Of a stretch of 64,000 nt of DNA, positions 17,927 through 27,601 are shown piece after piece. The stretch lies in contig NZ_KK366017.1 of NCBI RefSeq assembly GCF_000686805.1, positions 1,347,183 through 1,411,182 on the forward strand, in the 5' to 3' direction. Made by a program: the position numbers and the translations under genes. Under the pieces are notes generated by a model, which was not told the DNA's origin, did not search any database, and worked only from the letters and a program-made list of their open reading frames with translations. Every line of letters begins with the position of its first letter. The stretch's first letter is position 1. The DNA comes from Bacillus sp. UNC41MFS5 (GTDB lineage Bacteria > Bacillota > Bacilli > Bacillales_B > DSM-18226).

Positions 17927-18073
17927 TTGGGAGATTTGGAATATTTCCTTTGGAAAAAGGATAAAAAGTCGAAAAAGGTAGGTTTAAATTTCCCAAACCC
18001 AGCATTATTTAAGAGTCTGGAAAACCTTAATAAATTAGGGATTGATGACCTGTTATTAAGGAAATATGCTTAA
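17927..18073 (+). CDS. Possible 48-residue small protein downstream of gvpJ
   Basis: A short frame starting with TTG at 17927, preceded by GAGG about nine bases upstream, and ending TAA at 18073. The product is Lys- and Leu-rich (GLNFPNPALFKSLENLNKLG near the middle, DDLLLRKYA at the end) with non-random composition. No family was recognised. It fills part of the 572-base gap between the gvp terminator and the glutaredoxin gene; the rest of that gap shows no gene. It could be a remnant of a lost gvp gene or a genuine small protein. Confidence 0.35.
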   Translation: MGDLEYFLWKKDKKSKKVGLNFPNPALFKSLENLNKLGIDDLLLRKYA

Positions 18074-18313
18074 AATATTCCTTGGGAAAGCGCACAAACA
18101 GACAATTATCGAGTTTTATTGTCGGAAAGTTAAAAATATTATAAAAGTAGAGTTGAACGCATTATTTTCAGTTGTACTAAGAATAGAGTATGATTATAAA
18201 AAGGCACGAAAAATCTACATTTGATGTCATTCATTTCGGGGGGTAAATTTGGCCGAGCATATCTTTTTTCAAAAGAGTCTACCGAAAAATAAAACAAAAG
18301 GGGAACAAGAACA

Positions 18314-18553
18314 TTGAACAAGCAGGTAATCGTCTATACAACCAAAGATTGCATCGAGTGCACGATGGTTAAAAAAGTCCTAAGTGAGGAAGGAATTCCT
18401 TTCGAAACAAGAGATTTATCCGTCAATCCTGAATACCAAAAGGAAGTAGAGAAATACGGCTTTCTGGGTGTTCCAGTAACAGTGGTTGAAAATCGAGCAG
18501 TTAAAGGATTTACCAATGAACTGAAAGAGTTAATGGAACTGGCAAAAATTTAA
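18314..18553 (+). CDS. Glutaredoxin-family protein (NrdH-like)
   Basis: A 79-aa thiol-disulfide protein with the whole glutaredoxin fold: QVIVYTTKDCIECTMVKKVL with the active CxxC at C13-C16, the cis-Pro loop GVPVTVV and GFTNELKELM at the end. The start is TTG at 18314 with AAAAGGGG upstream. Single gene. It likely reduces disulfides using thioredoxin reductase or bacillithiol-type partners; the natural substrate is unknown. Confidence 0.88.
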   Translation: MNKQVIVYTTKDCIECTMVKKVLSEEGIPFETRDLSVNPEYQKEVEKYGFLGVPVTVVENRAVKGFTNELKELMELAKI

Positions 18554-18605
18554 GAAAGTCATAGAGTATTCGGTACTGCACCAAAAATCACGGTATAGAT
18601 TATTA

Positions 18606-18648
18606 AAAAAGAAAAGGCTTGGAGGAAATCCCCCAAGCCATTTTGTTA
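18606..18648 (-). terminator. Terminator of dctP, shared between convergent genes
   Basis: GGCTTGGGGGATTT and CCTCCAAGCC arms on the minus strand followed by TTTTCTTTTTT. Confidence 0.8.
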
Positions 18649-18655
18649 TACCCAA

Positions 18656-19921
18656 TTATGCACTTATTGATTTATCTTCTTTTGCCGATTGGATCTCACT
18701 AGAAGGATGGAACTCATTCTCCATCTTGGAAACAACCACTGTTGCCACGCCATTTCCGATCAGGTTAGTAATCGCACGAGCTTCAGACATGAACCGATCG
18801 ACACCTAGTAATAAGGCAATCCCTTCGACAGGAATGACAGGGAAAGCAGATAGTGTAGCTGCAAGAGTAATAAAACCTGAACCGGTTACACCAGCTGCAC
18901 CTTTTGACGTCAACATTAAAATTCCTAACAAGGTGATTTGATGCCACAGTGTAATATCTACATTGTAAGCTTGAGCAATAAAGAGCGCAGCCATCGAAAG
19001 ATAAATCGCTGTCCCGTCCAAGTTAAACGAATATCCAGTTGGAACAACTAGACCAACCACCGACTTGGAACAACCGTATTTCTCCAGTCTTTCCATCATT
19101 CTCGGCAGAGCAGATTCTGAAGAGGATGTTCCTAACACCAAGAGAATTTCTTCTTTAATATAAGCGATGAATTTCAAAATACTGAAACCATAAAGCTTTG
19201 CGATTGCCCCGAGGACAAATACGATGAAAAGAAACATCGTTGCATAAACGCTTCCCATTAATTTACCTAGTGAGACTAAAGAGCCCAGCCCAAAATTACC
19301 AATTGTATAGGCCATTGCACCAGAAGCGGCGATGGGTGAAAATTTCATTACCATATTAACAATCTTAAAAAATATCTCCGTAAATTGCTCAAACAAAGCA
19401 ACGACTGGCTTCCCTTTTTGTCCTAGAGAAGCAAGGGCAATTCCGAACAGGACAGCAAAAAATAAGATTGGGAGCAGTTCCCCTTTCGCCATAGCCCCAA
19501 CAAAATTATCAGGAATAATTCCTAAAACAAATTCCACAAATCCATGACTAGTTTCTTTTGCCTGCGTTGTAAATTGTGAAATGTCTCCGCCTTTGACAGA
19601 ATCTGTATTAAACCCAGATCCAGGTTTGATGATATTAACAAGCAGTAATCCAATTGCCAAGGCAAAAGTGGTAACAATTTCAAAATAGAGTAGCGCTTTC
19701 CCACCAATACGTCCAACCTTTTTTAAATCCCCCATGTTTCCAATACCAATGACAATCGTAAAAAATACTATTGGAGCAATAACCATCTTAATTAACTTAA
19801 TAAAAATATCCGCCAATACCTTTAACTCCGTACCGAATTTCGGAAAAAGAAACCCGATCACAATCCCAAGTACTATCCCCAATAATACTTGGACGGTCAA
19901 ATTTTTAAAATTAATTTTCAT
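18656..19921 (-). CDS. dctP: C4-dicarboxylate (Na+ or H+) symporter of the DAACS family
   Basis: A 421-aa secondary transporter with eight membrane helices and two re-entrant loops. Diagnostic parts are [20 protein letters not shown] in the first half, the serine-rich loop [16 protein letters not shown] and [13 protein letters not shown]. It faces dctR-dctS divergently, the same partners that control DctP in Bacillus subtilis, so uptake of succinate, fumarate and malate is the likely job rather than glutamate. The ATG at 19921 is used; a GTG at 19933 in the same frame overlaps the AAAGGGG site and is less likely. Confidence 0.9.
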   Translation of the reverse strand: MKINFKNLTVQVLLGIVLGIVIGFLFPKFGTELKVLADIFIKLIKMVIAPIVFFTIVIGIGNMGDLKKVGRIGGKALLYFEIVTTFALAIGLLLVNIIKPGSGFNTDSVKGGDISQFTTQAKETSHGFVEFVLGIIPDNFVGAMAKGELLPILFFAVLFGIALASLGQKGKPVVALFEQFTEIFFKIVNMVMKFSPIAASGAMAYTIGNFGLGSLVSLGKLMGSVYATMFLFIVFVLGAIAKLYGFSILKFIAYIKEEILLVLGTSSSESALPRMMERLEKYGCSKSVVGLVVPTGYSFNLDGTAIYLSMAALFIAQAYNVDITLWHQITLLGILMLTSKGAAGVTGSGFITLAATLSAFPVIPVEGIALLLGVDRFMSEARAITNLIGNGVATVVVSKMENEFHPSSEIQSAKEDKSISA

Positions 19922-20157
19922 TTTCCCGTACACCCCTTTGTTTAATTAGACCTGTTAACGCTTTCAGTCCATCCATTGACAGAATAAATGAAAATTCAGA
20001 TAATAGTAAGATTTTGGTCATATTGGTCTTATTGTTCCTTTTGTTATAAAAATTACACAATAAAACATCGAAAAAAAATTCATCTATTAATTTATTATTT
20101 TGATAAAATAGACCATGATAAGAATATAAATGAGAGTTCTCTAAGGGGGAGCAGGGG
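19922..20157. promoter_or_regulatory. Divergent dctP / dctR intergenic region
   Basis: This 236-base AT-rich stretch must hold both promoters and the DctR sites. TATTTTGATAAAATAGACC upstream of dctR and a repeated TTGGTCATATTGGTC near 20019-20033 are the only patterns noticed; no promoter could be fixed with confidence. Confidence 0.5.
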
Positions 20158-20835
20158 ATGTTTCCGTTAAAAGTAATATTGATAGAAGATGACCCGATGG
20201 TTCGGGAAGTACACCGTCAATTTATTGATAGGGTGGTTGGATTTTCGATTATCGGAGTCGCTGCCAATGGCATTGAGGGCCTGAGATTAATCAAGGAGCT
20301 CCGGCCCAACCTTGCTATTATCGACATTTATATGCCATATATGGGTGGATTGGAGATGCTACGAGAACTTCGTTCAGAGCCCTATTCTGTTGATGTAATT
20401 GCCATAACAGCAGCCAGCGATATTGAAACCATCCATGGGGTTCTTCAACAAGGTGCGTTTGATTATATCATGAAACCATTTACCTTTGAGCGCATAAAAA
20501 AATCACTAGATAACTATAAAACTTATCGTATGAAATTAGGGGAAAAGAAAGCCCTTATACAAGAGGAACTGGATCAAATCTTATTTATTGATCAAAAGGA
20601 AGAATATGAAAAAGACAACCTGCCAAAGGGGTTAAATACGAACACTTTAACGAAAATTACCGAATTTCTTTCGCAACAGAAAGAACCCGTTTCTGCTGAG
20701 GAGGTAGCAGAAGGAATAGGAATGGCTCGGGTAACAGCACGAAGATATCTTGATTATTTAGAAAAAGAAGGAAAAGTAAAGATACATATCCATTACGGAG
20801 GTGTGGGAAGACCAATCAACCGATATGGAGTGTGA
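20158..20835 (+). CDS. dctR: Response regulator DctR
   Basis: A 225-aa response regulator of the CitB/DctR subfamily. The receiver has the pocket E10-D11-D12, phosphoacceptor D56 in LAIIDIYMPYMGG and Lys in DYIMKPF. The C-terminal helix-turn-helix is VSAEEVAEGIGMARVTARRYLDYL and the protein ends with the GRPINRYGV signature. An AGGGGGAGCAGGGG site precedes the ATG. It is 38 bases before dctS and divergent from dctP, which it is expected to activate when dicarboxylates are present. Confidence 0.92.
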   Translation: MFPLKVILIEDDPMVREVHRQFIDRVVGFSIIGVAANGIEGLRLIKELRPNLAIIDIYMPYMGGLEMLRELRSEPYSVDVIAITAASDIETIHGVLQQGAFDYIMKPFTFERIKKSLDNYKTYRMKLGEKKALIQEELDQILFIDQKEEYEKDNLPKGLNTNTLTKITEFLSQQKEPVSAEEVAEGIGMARVTARRYLDYLEKEGKVKIHIHYGGVGRPINRYGV

Positions 20836-20873
20836 GTATAAAATACGATGATTGTGAATAGGGAGGGAGAACG

Positions 20874-22484
20874 TTGGACTGGAAAATCAGGATTGGGAAA
20901 CCAAATCTCCGTTTACAAACGACGATTACCCTGCTAGTTTGCATTGTAGTTGTGATGGCATTGTTCGTTACCGAGATATTAATTACTAATCGAATTTCAC
21001 AAGAAACAAAGAAAGGGCAAGCTGAAAAAGCCTCGGAAATTGCGAGGATTGTTGCCGGGTCGCCTATTGTTGTAAATGGGCTGAGGAATAAAAAAGCAGA
21101 GAAGGACATCCAAACATTTGCGAATGATCTCAAACGGTACACTCATGTTGAATTCATCGTCGTCATGGACATGGATGGAATGAGAAAATCACATCCTAAT
21201 CGGAATCTATTAGGCCTGCATTTTGTTGGTGGAGATGAAGGTCCGGTATTAAAAGGGAAAGAGCATATTTCGACTGCCAAAGGAACATTAGGATTATCAT
21301 TACGCTCGTTCGTCCCTGTATTTGATGAGAAAAACAAACAAATAGGGGCCGTTGCCGTAGGTATCTCGTTAGAAAAAGTAAATCAGTCGATCGAACAAAG
21401 TAGAAGAATCATTTTGATTGGAGTCGGAGTTGGTATTTTAGTAGGAGTTCTAGGAGCCCTGTTTTTGGCAAGAAAAATCAAAACGATTCTGTTTGGAATG
21501 GAGCCTATTGAAATAGCCAAGCTGTTGGAAGAACGAAGTGCGATGCTGGAATCAACCAAGGAAGGGACTCTGGCGGTTGATCAAGATGGGATAACCACTC
21601 TTGTTAATAATGAGGGGGTTAGACTTCTTCAGATGGCAGGTATCGAAGGTCCTTTTTTAGGAAAAAGAGTGGACGATTACATGCCAAATACAAAACTCTC
21701 TACCGTCCTAGAGACCGGTGAAGCACAGTTAAATCAGGAACAAGAAATCAATCATATTACCATACTAACCAATCGTGTCCCAGTAATCGTGAAGGGAAAG
21801 ATTGTTGGAGCAATTGCCACCTTTCGGGAAAAAACTGAAATTAAGGAATTAGCTGAACAATTAACCGGAGTCAAGTTATATGCAGAGGCACTAAGAACCC
21901 AATCGCATGAATTCATGAACAAATTGCATGTAATCTCAGGTTTAGTCCATATGAAGGACTATCAAATGGTTTCGTCGTACATCACCAAAATTGTGAATCA
22001 CCAGCAGTCTGAAGTAGAATTTGTCGTCAGTCGTTTTAAAGATCCTGTATTAGCAGGTTTTATTTTAGGAAAACTTAGCTTTGCAAGGGAAAAAGGCTGT
22101 GAAATGATCATTGATGGGGAAGGGTTTGTACCAGAACCGTACAAGCAGGAAACGACACATGAAGTGGTCACGATCCTTGGGAATTTAATTGATAATGCAC
22201 TGGATGCTGTCGCGGACCAGCCTCTTAAAAAAGTAACGGTAAGGTTTGATTATTATGATAAAATCCTTGTACTGGAGGTCCATGATACAGGACAAGGTAT
22301 TAATGAAGAAATTAGAAATAGCTTATGTGTGAAGGGGTATTCGACAAAGGGTGAAAATCGAGGGATTGGGTTATTTTTGGTCCAACGAAGCTTGGAAAAA
22401 TTAACGGGACAGTTAGAAATTCATTCTCAAAAAGGAAAAGGGACCACTTTTATAGTCACGTTCCCATATTTCAGTAAACAGTAA
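20874..22484 (+). CDS. dctS: C4-dicarboxylate sensor histidine kinase DctS
   Basis: A 536-aa membrane kinase. Order: TM1 about residues 20-40, extracytoplasmic Cache domain with SHPNR and VGGDEGP segments, TM2 about 178-198, PAS domain (about 215-320), phosphoacceptor helix with His345 in QSHEFMNKLH, and HATPase boxes GNLIDNALDAV, DTGQGI, GYSTKG and GIGLFLV. The start is TTG at 20874 with GGGAGGGAGA upstream. It is clearly paralogous to the kinase at 1290-2915, sharing the linker GMEPIEIAKLLEER with that protein's GLEPKEIAWMYQEK. Confidence 0.92.
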   Translation: MDWKIRIGKPNLRLQTTITLLVCIVVVMALFVTEILITNRISQETKKGQAEKASEIARIVAGSPIVVNGLRNKKAEKDIQTFANDLKRYTHVEFIVVMDMDGMRKSHPNRNLLGLHFVGGDEGPVLKGKEHISTAKGTLGLSLRSFVPVFDEKNKQIGAVAVGISLEKVNQSIEQSRRIILIGVGVGILVGVLGALFLARKIKTILFGMEPIEIAKLLEERSAMLESTKEGTLAVDQDGITTLVNNEGVRLLQMAGIEGPFLGKRVDDYMPNTKLSTVLETGEAQLNQEQEINHITILTNRVPVIVKGKIVGAIATFREKTEIKELAEQLTGVKLYAEALRTQSHEFMNKLHVISGLVHMKDYQMVSSYITKIVNHQQSEVEFVVSRFKDPVLAGFILGKLSFAREKGCEMIIDGEGFVPEPYKQETTHEVVTILGNLIDNALDAVADQPLKKVTVRFDYYDKILVLEVHDTGQGINEEIRNSLCVKGYSTKGENRGIGLFLVQRSLEKLTGQLEIHSQKGKGTTFIVTFPYFSKQ

Positions 22485-22618
22485 AGATATTATGTTAACT
22501 TATTTTTCTTAGAGTGGACAAATAATTATATTATGTAAACTATTATTGAATGAAACTATTTCCTTTACATTCTAGTATCATAGCGGTATTATGTACTTAA
22601 TTTAATAAACTAATCGAT

Positions 22619-22718
22619 CTACTAGGGGTGCCCTGTTATCAGGCTGAGAGAAAACGTTAACGTTTTTAACCCTCCGGACCTGATCTGGGTAATACCAGCG
22701 TAGGAAAGTAGCCAAGTG
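22619..22718 (+). ncRNA. TPP riboswitch (thi box)
   Basis: The conserved elements are all present in order: GGGGTGCC, GGCTGAGA, a variable stem, ACCC, CCTGATCTGGGTAATACCAG and CGTAGGAAAGT. It binds thiamine diphosphate. GGACCTG at 22676-22682 can pair with CAGGTCC at 22748-22754, which is the 5' arm of the following terminator, so TPP binding would release that arm and stop transcription. It fills most of the 321-base gap before thiM. Confidence 0.97.
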
Positions 22719-22745
22719 AATGTTTTATTTTTCTCTGACTAACTA

Positions 22746-22778
22746 ACCAGGTCCGTTTAAGGATCTGGTTTTTTTATT
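22746..22778 (+). terminator. Riboswitch-controlled terminator before thiM
   Basis: ACCAGGTCC and GGATCTGGT arms around GTTTAA followed by a T run, 28 bases after the riboswitch. It is the OFF-state expression platform. Confidence 0.9.
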
Positions 22779-22805
22779 TTTAATAATAGAAATGGAGAGA
22801 TTACA

Positions 22806-23618
22806 ATGGAAAAATTCAATTTATATGAAACGTTGGAAAAAGTAAGAGAGGTAAACCCGCTTGTACATAATATCACTAATGTCGTTGTAACGAATTTTAC
22901 CGCAAATGGGCTTCTCGCTTTAGGTGCTTCACCTGTGATGGCGTATGCTGCCGAGGAAGTAGCGGAAATGGCCAAGATTGCCAGTGCACTTGTTTTGAAT
23001 ATTGGTACCTTAAACCCGCAAACGGTAGATTCGATGATTATTGCTGGAAAAGCAGCCAATGAATCCAGTGTACCGGTCATCTTTGATCCGGTTGGTGCTG
23101 GGGCTACTACGTACCGAACAGAAACTGCCCAAAGAATCATGAGTGAAGTAAATGTTTCAGCCATTCGCGGAAACGTAGCTGAAATCGCAAATGTACTTGG
23201 TGAAAAGTGGGAAATTAAAGGCGTCGATGCAGGGGCGTCAACAAATGGGGATATCGTTAGCCTTGCGATTAAAGCAGCAGAAACTTGGAATTGCGTTGTC
23301 ATTATTACAGGAAAAGTGGATGTCGTTTCCGATGGAGAAACCACCTATCTTGTCCGGAATGGCCACCCAATCATGACAAAGGTCACGGGTATGGGGTGTC
23401 TGTTAACCTCTGTGATTGGGTCATTTGCTGGAGTCGAAAAAGATTTACTTCAAGCTTCAGTGGCTGCCTTAACATTTTACGGCGTTGCCGCCGAAAAAGC
23501 TGCGGCACAAACAGCTGAAAAGGGACCAGGAAGTTTCCAAATCGAATTTTTAAACCAATTATCACTTGTTTCAAATGAAGATATCAATCATTATAGTTCT
23601 TTCAAAAAAGTTAATTAA
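22806..23618 (+). CDS. thiM: Hydroxyethylthiazole kinase
   Basis: Phosphorylates 4-methyl-5-(2-hydroxyethyl)thiazole for thiamine salvage. At 270 aa it fits the family. Conserved parts are [22 protein letters not shown] with ASPVMA, the [12 protein letters not shown] segment, IRGNVAEI and the C-terminal anion-hole [13 protein letters not shown] that carries the catalytic Cys region. GGAGAG precedes the ATG. First gene of the riboswitch operon, 15 bases before thiD. Confidence 0.96.
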   Translation: MEKFNLYETLEKVREVNPLVHNITNVVVTNFTANGLLALGASPVMAYAAEEVAEMAKIASALVLNIGTLNPQTVDSMIIAGKAANESSVPVIFDPVGAGATTYRTETAQRIMSEVNVSAIRGNVAEIANVLGEKWEIKGVDAGASTNGDIVSLAIKAAETWNCVVIITGKVDVVSDGETTYLVRNGHPIMTKVTGMGCLLTSVIGSFAGVEKDLLQASVAALTFYGVAAEKAAAQTAEKGPGSFQIEFLNQLSLVSNEDINHYSSFKKVN

Positions 23619-23632
23619 GAGGGGGAATTTTC

Positions 23633-24451
23633 ATGAAAAAAGCATTAACTATTGCCGGTTCGGATAGCGGCGGCGGTGCAGGAATTCAAGCTGACTTGAA
23701 GACGTTTCAAGAGTTAGGAGTGTTTGGAATGTCGGCTATAACCGCTGTTACTGCCCAAAACACCTTAGGAGTTCACGCTGTCTATCCAATGTCAGCAGAG
23801 GCCGTGGTCAAGCAAATCGAAGCCATTGGCACGGATATTGGTGCTGATGCGGTGAAAACAGGAATGCTGTTCAATGCGCAAATCATCGAGGCGGTTGCCG
23901 CTCAGATTAAGAATTTTGGTTGGATGAATGTGGTTGTTGATCCAGTCATGATTGCCAAAGGTGGCGCCTCACTGCTGCAAATGGAAGCCATTTCTGCAAT
24001 GAAAAAATATTTGTTGCCAGTTTCCAAAGTGATTACGCCGAATATTCCAGAGGCGGAAGTTCTAACGGGGATGACTATTCTGACCTTAGAGGATAAACAA
24101 GAGGCCGCTAGAAGGCTTCATGATTTAGGCGTGAAAAACGTTGTGATTAAGGGTGGTCACGATGAAAACAAGTCCGAGTCGATTGATTTATTGTTTGATG
24201 GGAAGGAATTTTACACCTTTACAAGTCCGCGAATCGAGACAAAAAACACACATGGTACAGGATGTACTTTTTCCGCAGTTATTACCGCTGAACTAGCTAA
24301 AGGTGCGACAGTTTATGAAGCCGTTGTGACAGCGAAAGATTTTATTCAGGCCGCAATTGAAGACCAATTGGAGATTGGTCAAGGACATGGACCTACTAAC
24401 CATTGGGCGTATGGAAAAAGAAATTTTGTAAAGGAGCTATCGAGGTCATGA
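23633..24451 (+). CDS. thiD: Hydroxymethylpyrimidine (phosphate) kinase
   Basis: Phosphorylates HMP and HMP-P to give HMP-PP. The 272-aa protein shows the ribokinase-type signatures [55 protein letters not shown] and the catalytic [11 protein letters not shown] strong GAGGGGGAA site precedes the ATG. Its stop overlaps the start of thiE (ATGA). Confidence 0.97.
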   Translation: MKKALTIAGSDSGGGAGIQADLKTFQELGVFGMSAITAVTAQNTLGVHAVYPMSAEAVVKQIEAIGTDIGADAVKTGMLFNAQIIEAVAAQIKNFGWMNVVVDPVMIAKGGASLLQMEAISAMKKYLLPVSKVITPNIPEAEVLTGMTILTLEDKQEAARRLHDLGVKNVVIKGGHDENKSESIDLLFDGKEFYTFTSPRIETKNTHGTGCTFSAVITAELAKGATVYEAVVTAKDFIQAAIEDQLEIGQGHGPTNHWAYGKRNFVKELSRS

Positions 24452-25104
24452 TTGATTTGAGAGAGGCTTTACGTGTTTATTTTATTATGGGCAGCACCAA
24501 CTGTTTGAAAGAACCTGTTGAAGTATTAACTGAGGCGATTTCAGGAGGAATTACGCTTTTTCAATTCCGCGAAAAGGGGGAGAGTGCACTAACTGGTTCT
24601 GAAAAATATGCACTGGCTAGAGAACTCCAAACCCTATGTAGAGACCATCAAATTCCTTTCATTGTGAATGATGATATCGAGTTGGCTGTGGCGATTGATG
24701 CAGATGGTGTTCATATCGGGCAAGAAGATGAAACGGTAAAAATGGTTCGAGAGAAAATCGGTGCGAACAAAATCCTTGGGGTATCCGTCCATACTACAGA
24801 AGAAGCCATGGCAGCGATCCAAGATGGAGCAGATTATTTTGGAATTGGCCCTGTGTTTCCGACAAAGACAAAAGCTGATGCCAAGCCATCGCGAGGGACG
24901 ACACTGATTGAAAAACTACGAAAAGATGGTTGTGAGGTGCCGATTGTTGGAATCGGTGGAATCACTATTGAAAATGCTCGATCCGTCATTGATGCGGGGG
25001 CAGATGGAGTTTCTGTAATTACGGCTATAAGCCAGGCAGAATCCCCTTTGGAAGCTGCGAAAGCATTAAGAAATAGTGTGATTTTTAAAGGAGTGGTCAA
25101 ATAG
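24448..25104 (+). CDS. thiE: Thiamine-phosphate synthase
   Basis: Joins HMP-PP and thiazole phosphate to thiamine phosphate. The 218-aa TIM-barrel protein has [30 protein letters not shown] (in two conserved blocks), [14 protein letters not shown] and [10 protein letters not shown]. The ATG at 24448 is preferred because AAGGAG lies upstream and it overlaps the thiD stop; the frame is open further upstream but only inside thiD. One base overlaps thiW. Confidence 0.97.
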   Translation: MIDLREALRVYFIMGSTNCLKEPVEVLTEAISGGITLFQFREKGESALTGSEKYALARELQTLCRDHQIPFIVNDDIELAVAIDADGVHIGQEDETVKMVREKIGANKILGVSVHTTEEAMAAIQDGADYFGIGPVFPTKTKADAKPSRGTTLIEKLRKDGCEVPIVGIGGITIENARSVIDAGADGVSVITAISQAESPLEAAKALRNSVIFKGVVK

Positions 25105-25616
25105 TGAATAAGACCCACAAATTGACGTTGACGGCCATGATGATTGCGATTGGAACACTTTCAAGTAACCTATTCTATATTCCAATCGGTTTTACAAAGG
25201 TCTTTCCTATTCAACATTTTATGAATGTCTTATCAGCGGTGTTGTTAGGACCTTATTATGCTGTTGCCCAGGCTTTCGGTGTTTCTTTGCTTAGGAATTT
25301 AATGGGAACAGGTTCGATATTTGCCTTTCCTGGCAGTATGGTCGGAGCCTTGCTTGCCTCACTATTATTCTGGAAAACTAGAAAACTATATCTAGCATTT
25401 ATTGGTGAAGTGATTGGTACAGGAATCCTTGGTGCCATGCTTTCTTACCCTATAGCTACTCTTTTGCTTGGTCAAAAGGCAACATTATTTGGGTTTATTC
25501 CATTATTTATCTTCAGCTCGTTTGCAGGAGCGCTGCTTGGGTTCCTTATTTTAACTGTTTTTTTAAGAAAGAAAGTATTGATTGTTAATGAAAATGACAC
25601 AACCATCAGGAATTAA
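25104..25616 (+). CDS. thiW: ECF-type thiazole transporter S component ThiW
   Basis: A 170-aa membrane protein with about five to six helices. The N-terminal TLTAMMIAIGTLSS and the GSIFAFPGSMVGALLAS segment are typical of ThiW. It is the substrate-binding unit of an energy-coupling-factor importer and is predicted to bring in the thiazole moiety used by ThiM; the shared EcfAA'T module is encoded elsewhere. The start is GTG at 25104 with AAAGGAG upstream, overlapping the thiE stop by one base. Confidence 0.88.
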   Translation: MNKTHKLTLTAMMIAIGTLSSNLFYIPIGFTKVFPIQHFMNVLSAVLLGPYYAVAQAFGVSLLRNLMGTGSIFAFPGSMVGALLASLLFWKTRKLYLAFIGEVIGTGILGAMLSYPIATLLLGQKATLFGFIPLFIFSSFAGALLGFLILTVFLRKKVLIVNENDTTIRN

Positions 25617-25634
25617 TGATAAGGGCGTGAACAA

Positions 25635-26918
25635 ATGAAAGAGGACCTGCTTGGTAAAATCTCACAAGAAGTAGAAGCGAGAGAAGCGGAATTAATTGAA
25701 TTGTTGTCGACACTCATTGCTTTCCCAACGGTTAGTCCTCCTGCACGGAATACGAATGAGGTGCAAGATTTTATAAAAAGATATTTAGAAGACCTGGGAT
25801 TTCACACTGATAAGTGGGATGTCTATCCAAGTGACCCTAATGTCGTAGGTATTTTACCAGGGGAATCTCCTGATCAATTTAATAGTTTAATTGTAAATGG
25901 TCACGTGGACGTCGCTGAAGTGGGGGATTCTTCAGCGTGGAAGGAGTCTCCATTTTCGGCATATTGCAAAGATGGCCATATTTATGGACGTGGTGTCGCT
26001 GATATGAAGGGCGGAATTGCAGCATCACTGATTGCCATTAAACTTTTAAAAGAACTGGGGATTTCGCTTAAAGGCGATCTCCAATTTCAATCGGTTATTG
26101 GCGAAGAGGTTGGCGAAGCAGGTACCCTGGCATGCATGGAAAGAGGTTATACAGCTGAATATGCGGTCGTGGTAGATACAAGTGATTTACATATTCAAGG
26201 GCAAGGCGGAGTTATTACGGGATGGATTACTATTCAAAGCAACGAAACCTACCATGATGGAATCAGGAGGAAGATGATCCATGCAGGTGGTGGCGTTCAG
26301 GGGGCCAGCGCGATTGAGAAAATGATGAAGATTATTGCTGGACTTCAAGAGTTAGAACGTCATTGGGCAATTACGAAGAGCTACGAAGGCTTTCCTCCCG
26401 GCACCAATACGATTAATCCCGCGGTGATTGAAGGAGGACGCCATGCAGCATTTGTGGCTGATCGCTGTGCGCTTTGGGTTACTGTTCATTTTTACCCAGA
26501 TGAAGACTATGAAGTGGTCATCAAAGAAATCGAAGAGCATATTGGGGCAGTTGCAGCCGCAGACCCTTGGCTGCGTGACAATCCTCCACAATTTGTGTGG
26601 GGAGGAAAATCAATGATTGTCGACCGAGGAGAAATTTTCCCTTCATTAGAAATAGATTCTGAACATCCAGGAACGAAGCTATTAGCGAACTCCTTTGAAA
26701 AATTATTATCTGCCAAGCCAACGTTTGGTATGTCCACCACTGTTACAGATGCAGGTTGGCTGGGACGTGCTGGGATTCCAACCGCTATTTTTGGACCTGG
26801 TAAATTGGAAGACGCCCATGCCGTTAATGAGAAAGTCGAAGTCAGTCAATTATTAGACTTTACAAAAGTGTTAGCTGTATTTATCGCTGAGTGGTGCAAC
26901 ACGAGAAAGGAGCAATAG
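25635..26918 (+). CDS. ylmB: M20-family deformylase YlmB (formylaminopyrimidine hydrolase)
   Basis: A 427-aa metallohydrolase of the ArgE/DapE (M20) fold. Metal ligands appear as VNGHVDV, RGVADMKGG, IGEEVGEAG, VVVDTSD and a C-terminal EDAHAVNE. In Bacillus, YlmB removes the formyl group from N-formyl-4-amino-5-aminomethyl-2-methylpyrimidine, a breakdown product of thiamine in soil. Placement between thiW and tenA inside a TPP-regulated operon supports this over acetylornithine or succinyl-diaminopimelate deacylase, which would be the default fold-based reading. Confidence 0.85.
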   Translation: MKEDLLGKISQEVEAREAELIELLSTLIAFPTVSPPARNTNEVQDFIKRYLEDLGFHTDKWDVYPSDPNVVGILPGESPDQFNSLIVNGHVDVAEVGDSSAWKESPFSAYCKDGHIYGRGVADMKGGIAASLIAIKLLKELGISLKGDLQFQSVIGEEVGEAGTLACMERGYTAEYAVVVDTSDLHIQGQGGVITGWITIQSNETYHDGIRRKMIHAGGGVQGASAIEKMMKIIAGLQELERHWAITKSYEGFPPGTNTINPAVIEGGRHAAFVADRCALWVTVHFYPDEDYEVVIKEIEEHIGAVAAADPWLRDNPPQFVWGGKSMIVDRGEIFPSLEIDSEHPGTKLLANSFEKLLSAKPTFGMSTTVTDAGWLGRAGIPTAIFGPGKLEDAHAVNEKVEVSQLLDFTKVLAVFIAEWCNTRKEQ

Positions 26919-26922
26919 GGGA

Positions 26923-27594
26923 ATGAGATTTACCCATAGACTTTTTGAAAAGGTAAGTGATATTTGGGAAAAAACCCATCAGCATCCATTTGTTGTTGGG
27001 ATGGGCACAGGAGAGTTGCCGGTTGAATCCTTTATCCGCTATATGAAACAGGATTATGTGTATTTAATCGATTACTCGAAACTATTTGCTATCGGGGCCG
27101 TTAAAGCAACAGACGTGGAGACGATGGCCGCTTTTGCGAAGCTTTTGGATGAAACATTGCATGGAGAGATGGACTTGCACCGTCAGTATGCAGAGAGGTT
27201 TGGGATTACTAACCAACAGTTGGAAGATACCAAACCAACGCCGATCAACTTAGCCTATACTCGGTATATGTTAAATGTTGCCCAGAATGGTTCGCTCGCG
27301 GAATTAGTATCTGCTCTCTTGCCGTGTATGTGGAGCTATTGGGAGATTAGCAAAGTGCTAGCAAATAACTATCCTGATGCTATTGATCATCTACTCTATG
27401 GAGATTGGGTAAAAATGTACTCTTCTGATGAGTTTGGTTCATTAGCAACCTGGCTTATTGATTTATTAGATCGATTGGCAGAAGGAAAACCGGAGCGGGA
27501 ATTAGCCATCTTAGAAGAACATTTCCTTACAACATCTCGGTTTGAATATATGTTTTGGGACATGGTCTACCAGGGAGGCGAGTGGCCTGTCTAG
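26923..27594 (+). CDS. tenA: Aminopyrimidine aminohydrolase / thiaminase II
   Basis: A 223-aa all-helical enzyme that converts aminomethylpyrimidine to HMP. The catalytic Cys is at residue 135 (ALLPCMWSYWEI), the same number as in B. subtilis TenA, and Asp44 (YMKQDYVYL) is also in place. HPFVVGMGTGELP is the family N-terminal motif. It begins four bases after ylmB with GGAGCAATAGGGG and supplies the next step after deformylation. Confidence 0.95.
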   Translation: MRFTHRLFEKVSDIWEKTHQHPFVVGMGTGELPVESFIRYMKQDYVYLIDYSKLFAIGAVKATDVETMAAFAKLLDETLHGEMDLHRQYAERFGITNQQLEDTKPTPINLAYTRYMLNVAQNGSLAELVSALLPCMWSYWEISKVLANNYPDAIDHLLYGDWVKMYSSDEFGSLATWLIDLLDRLAEGKPERELAILEEHFLTTSRFEYMFWDMVYQGGEWPV

Positions 27595-27601
27595 CTCGAC
27601 G

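Noticed and set aside
13580..18294. Shared string AGAGTCT..CCG.AAATAAAA upstream of gvpA (13580-13600) and of the glutaredoxin gene (18274-18294)
   Set aside because: Two AT-rich partial matches without symmetry or promoter spacing; likely chance.
22757..23344. 195-aa minus-strand frame opposite thiM
   Set aside because: It lies wholly over the riboswitch terminator and thiM, has no start signal, and its open state follows from thiM codon use.
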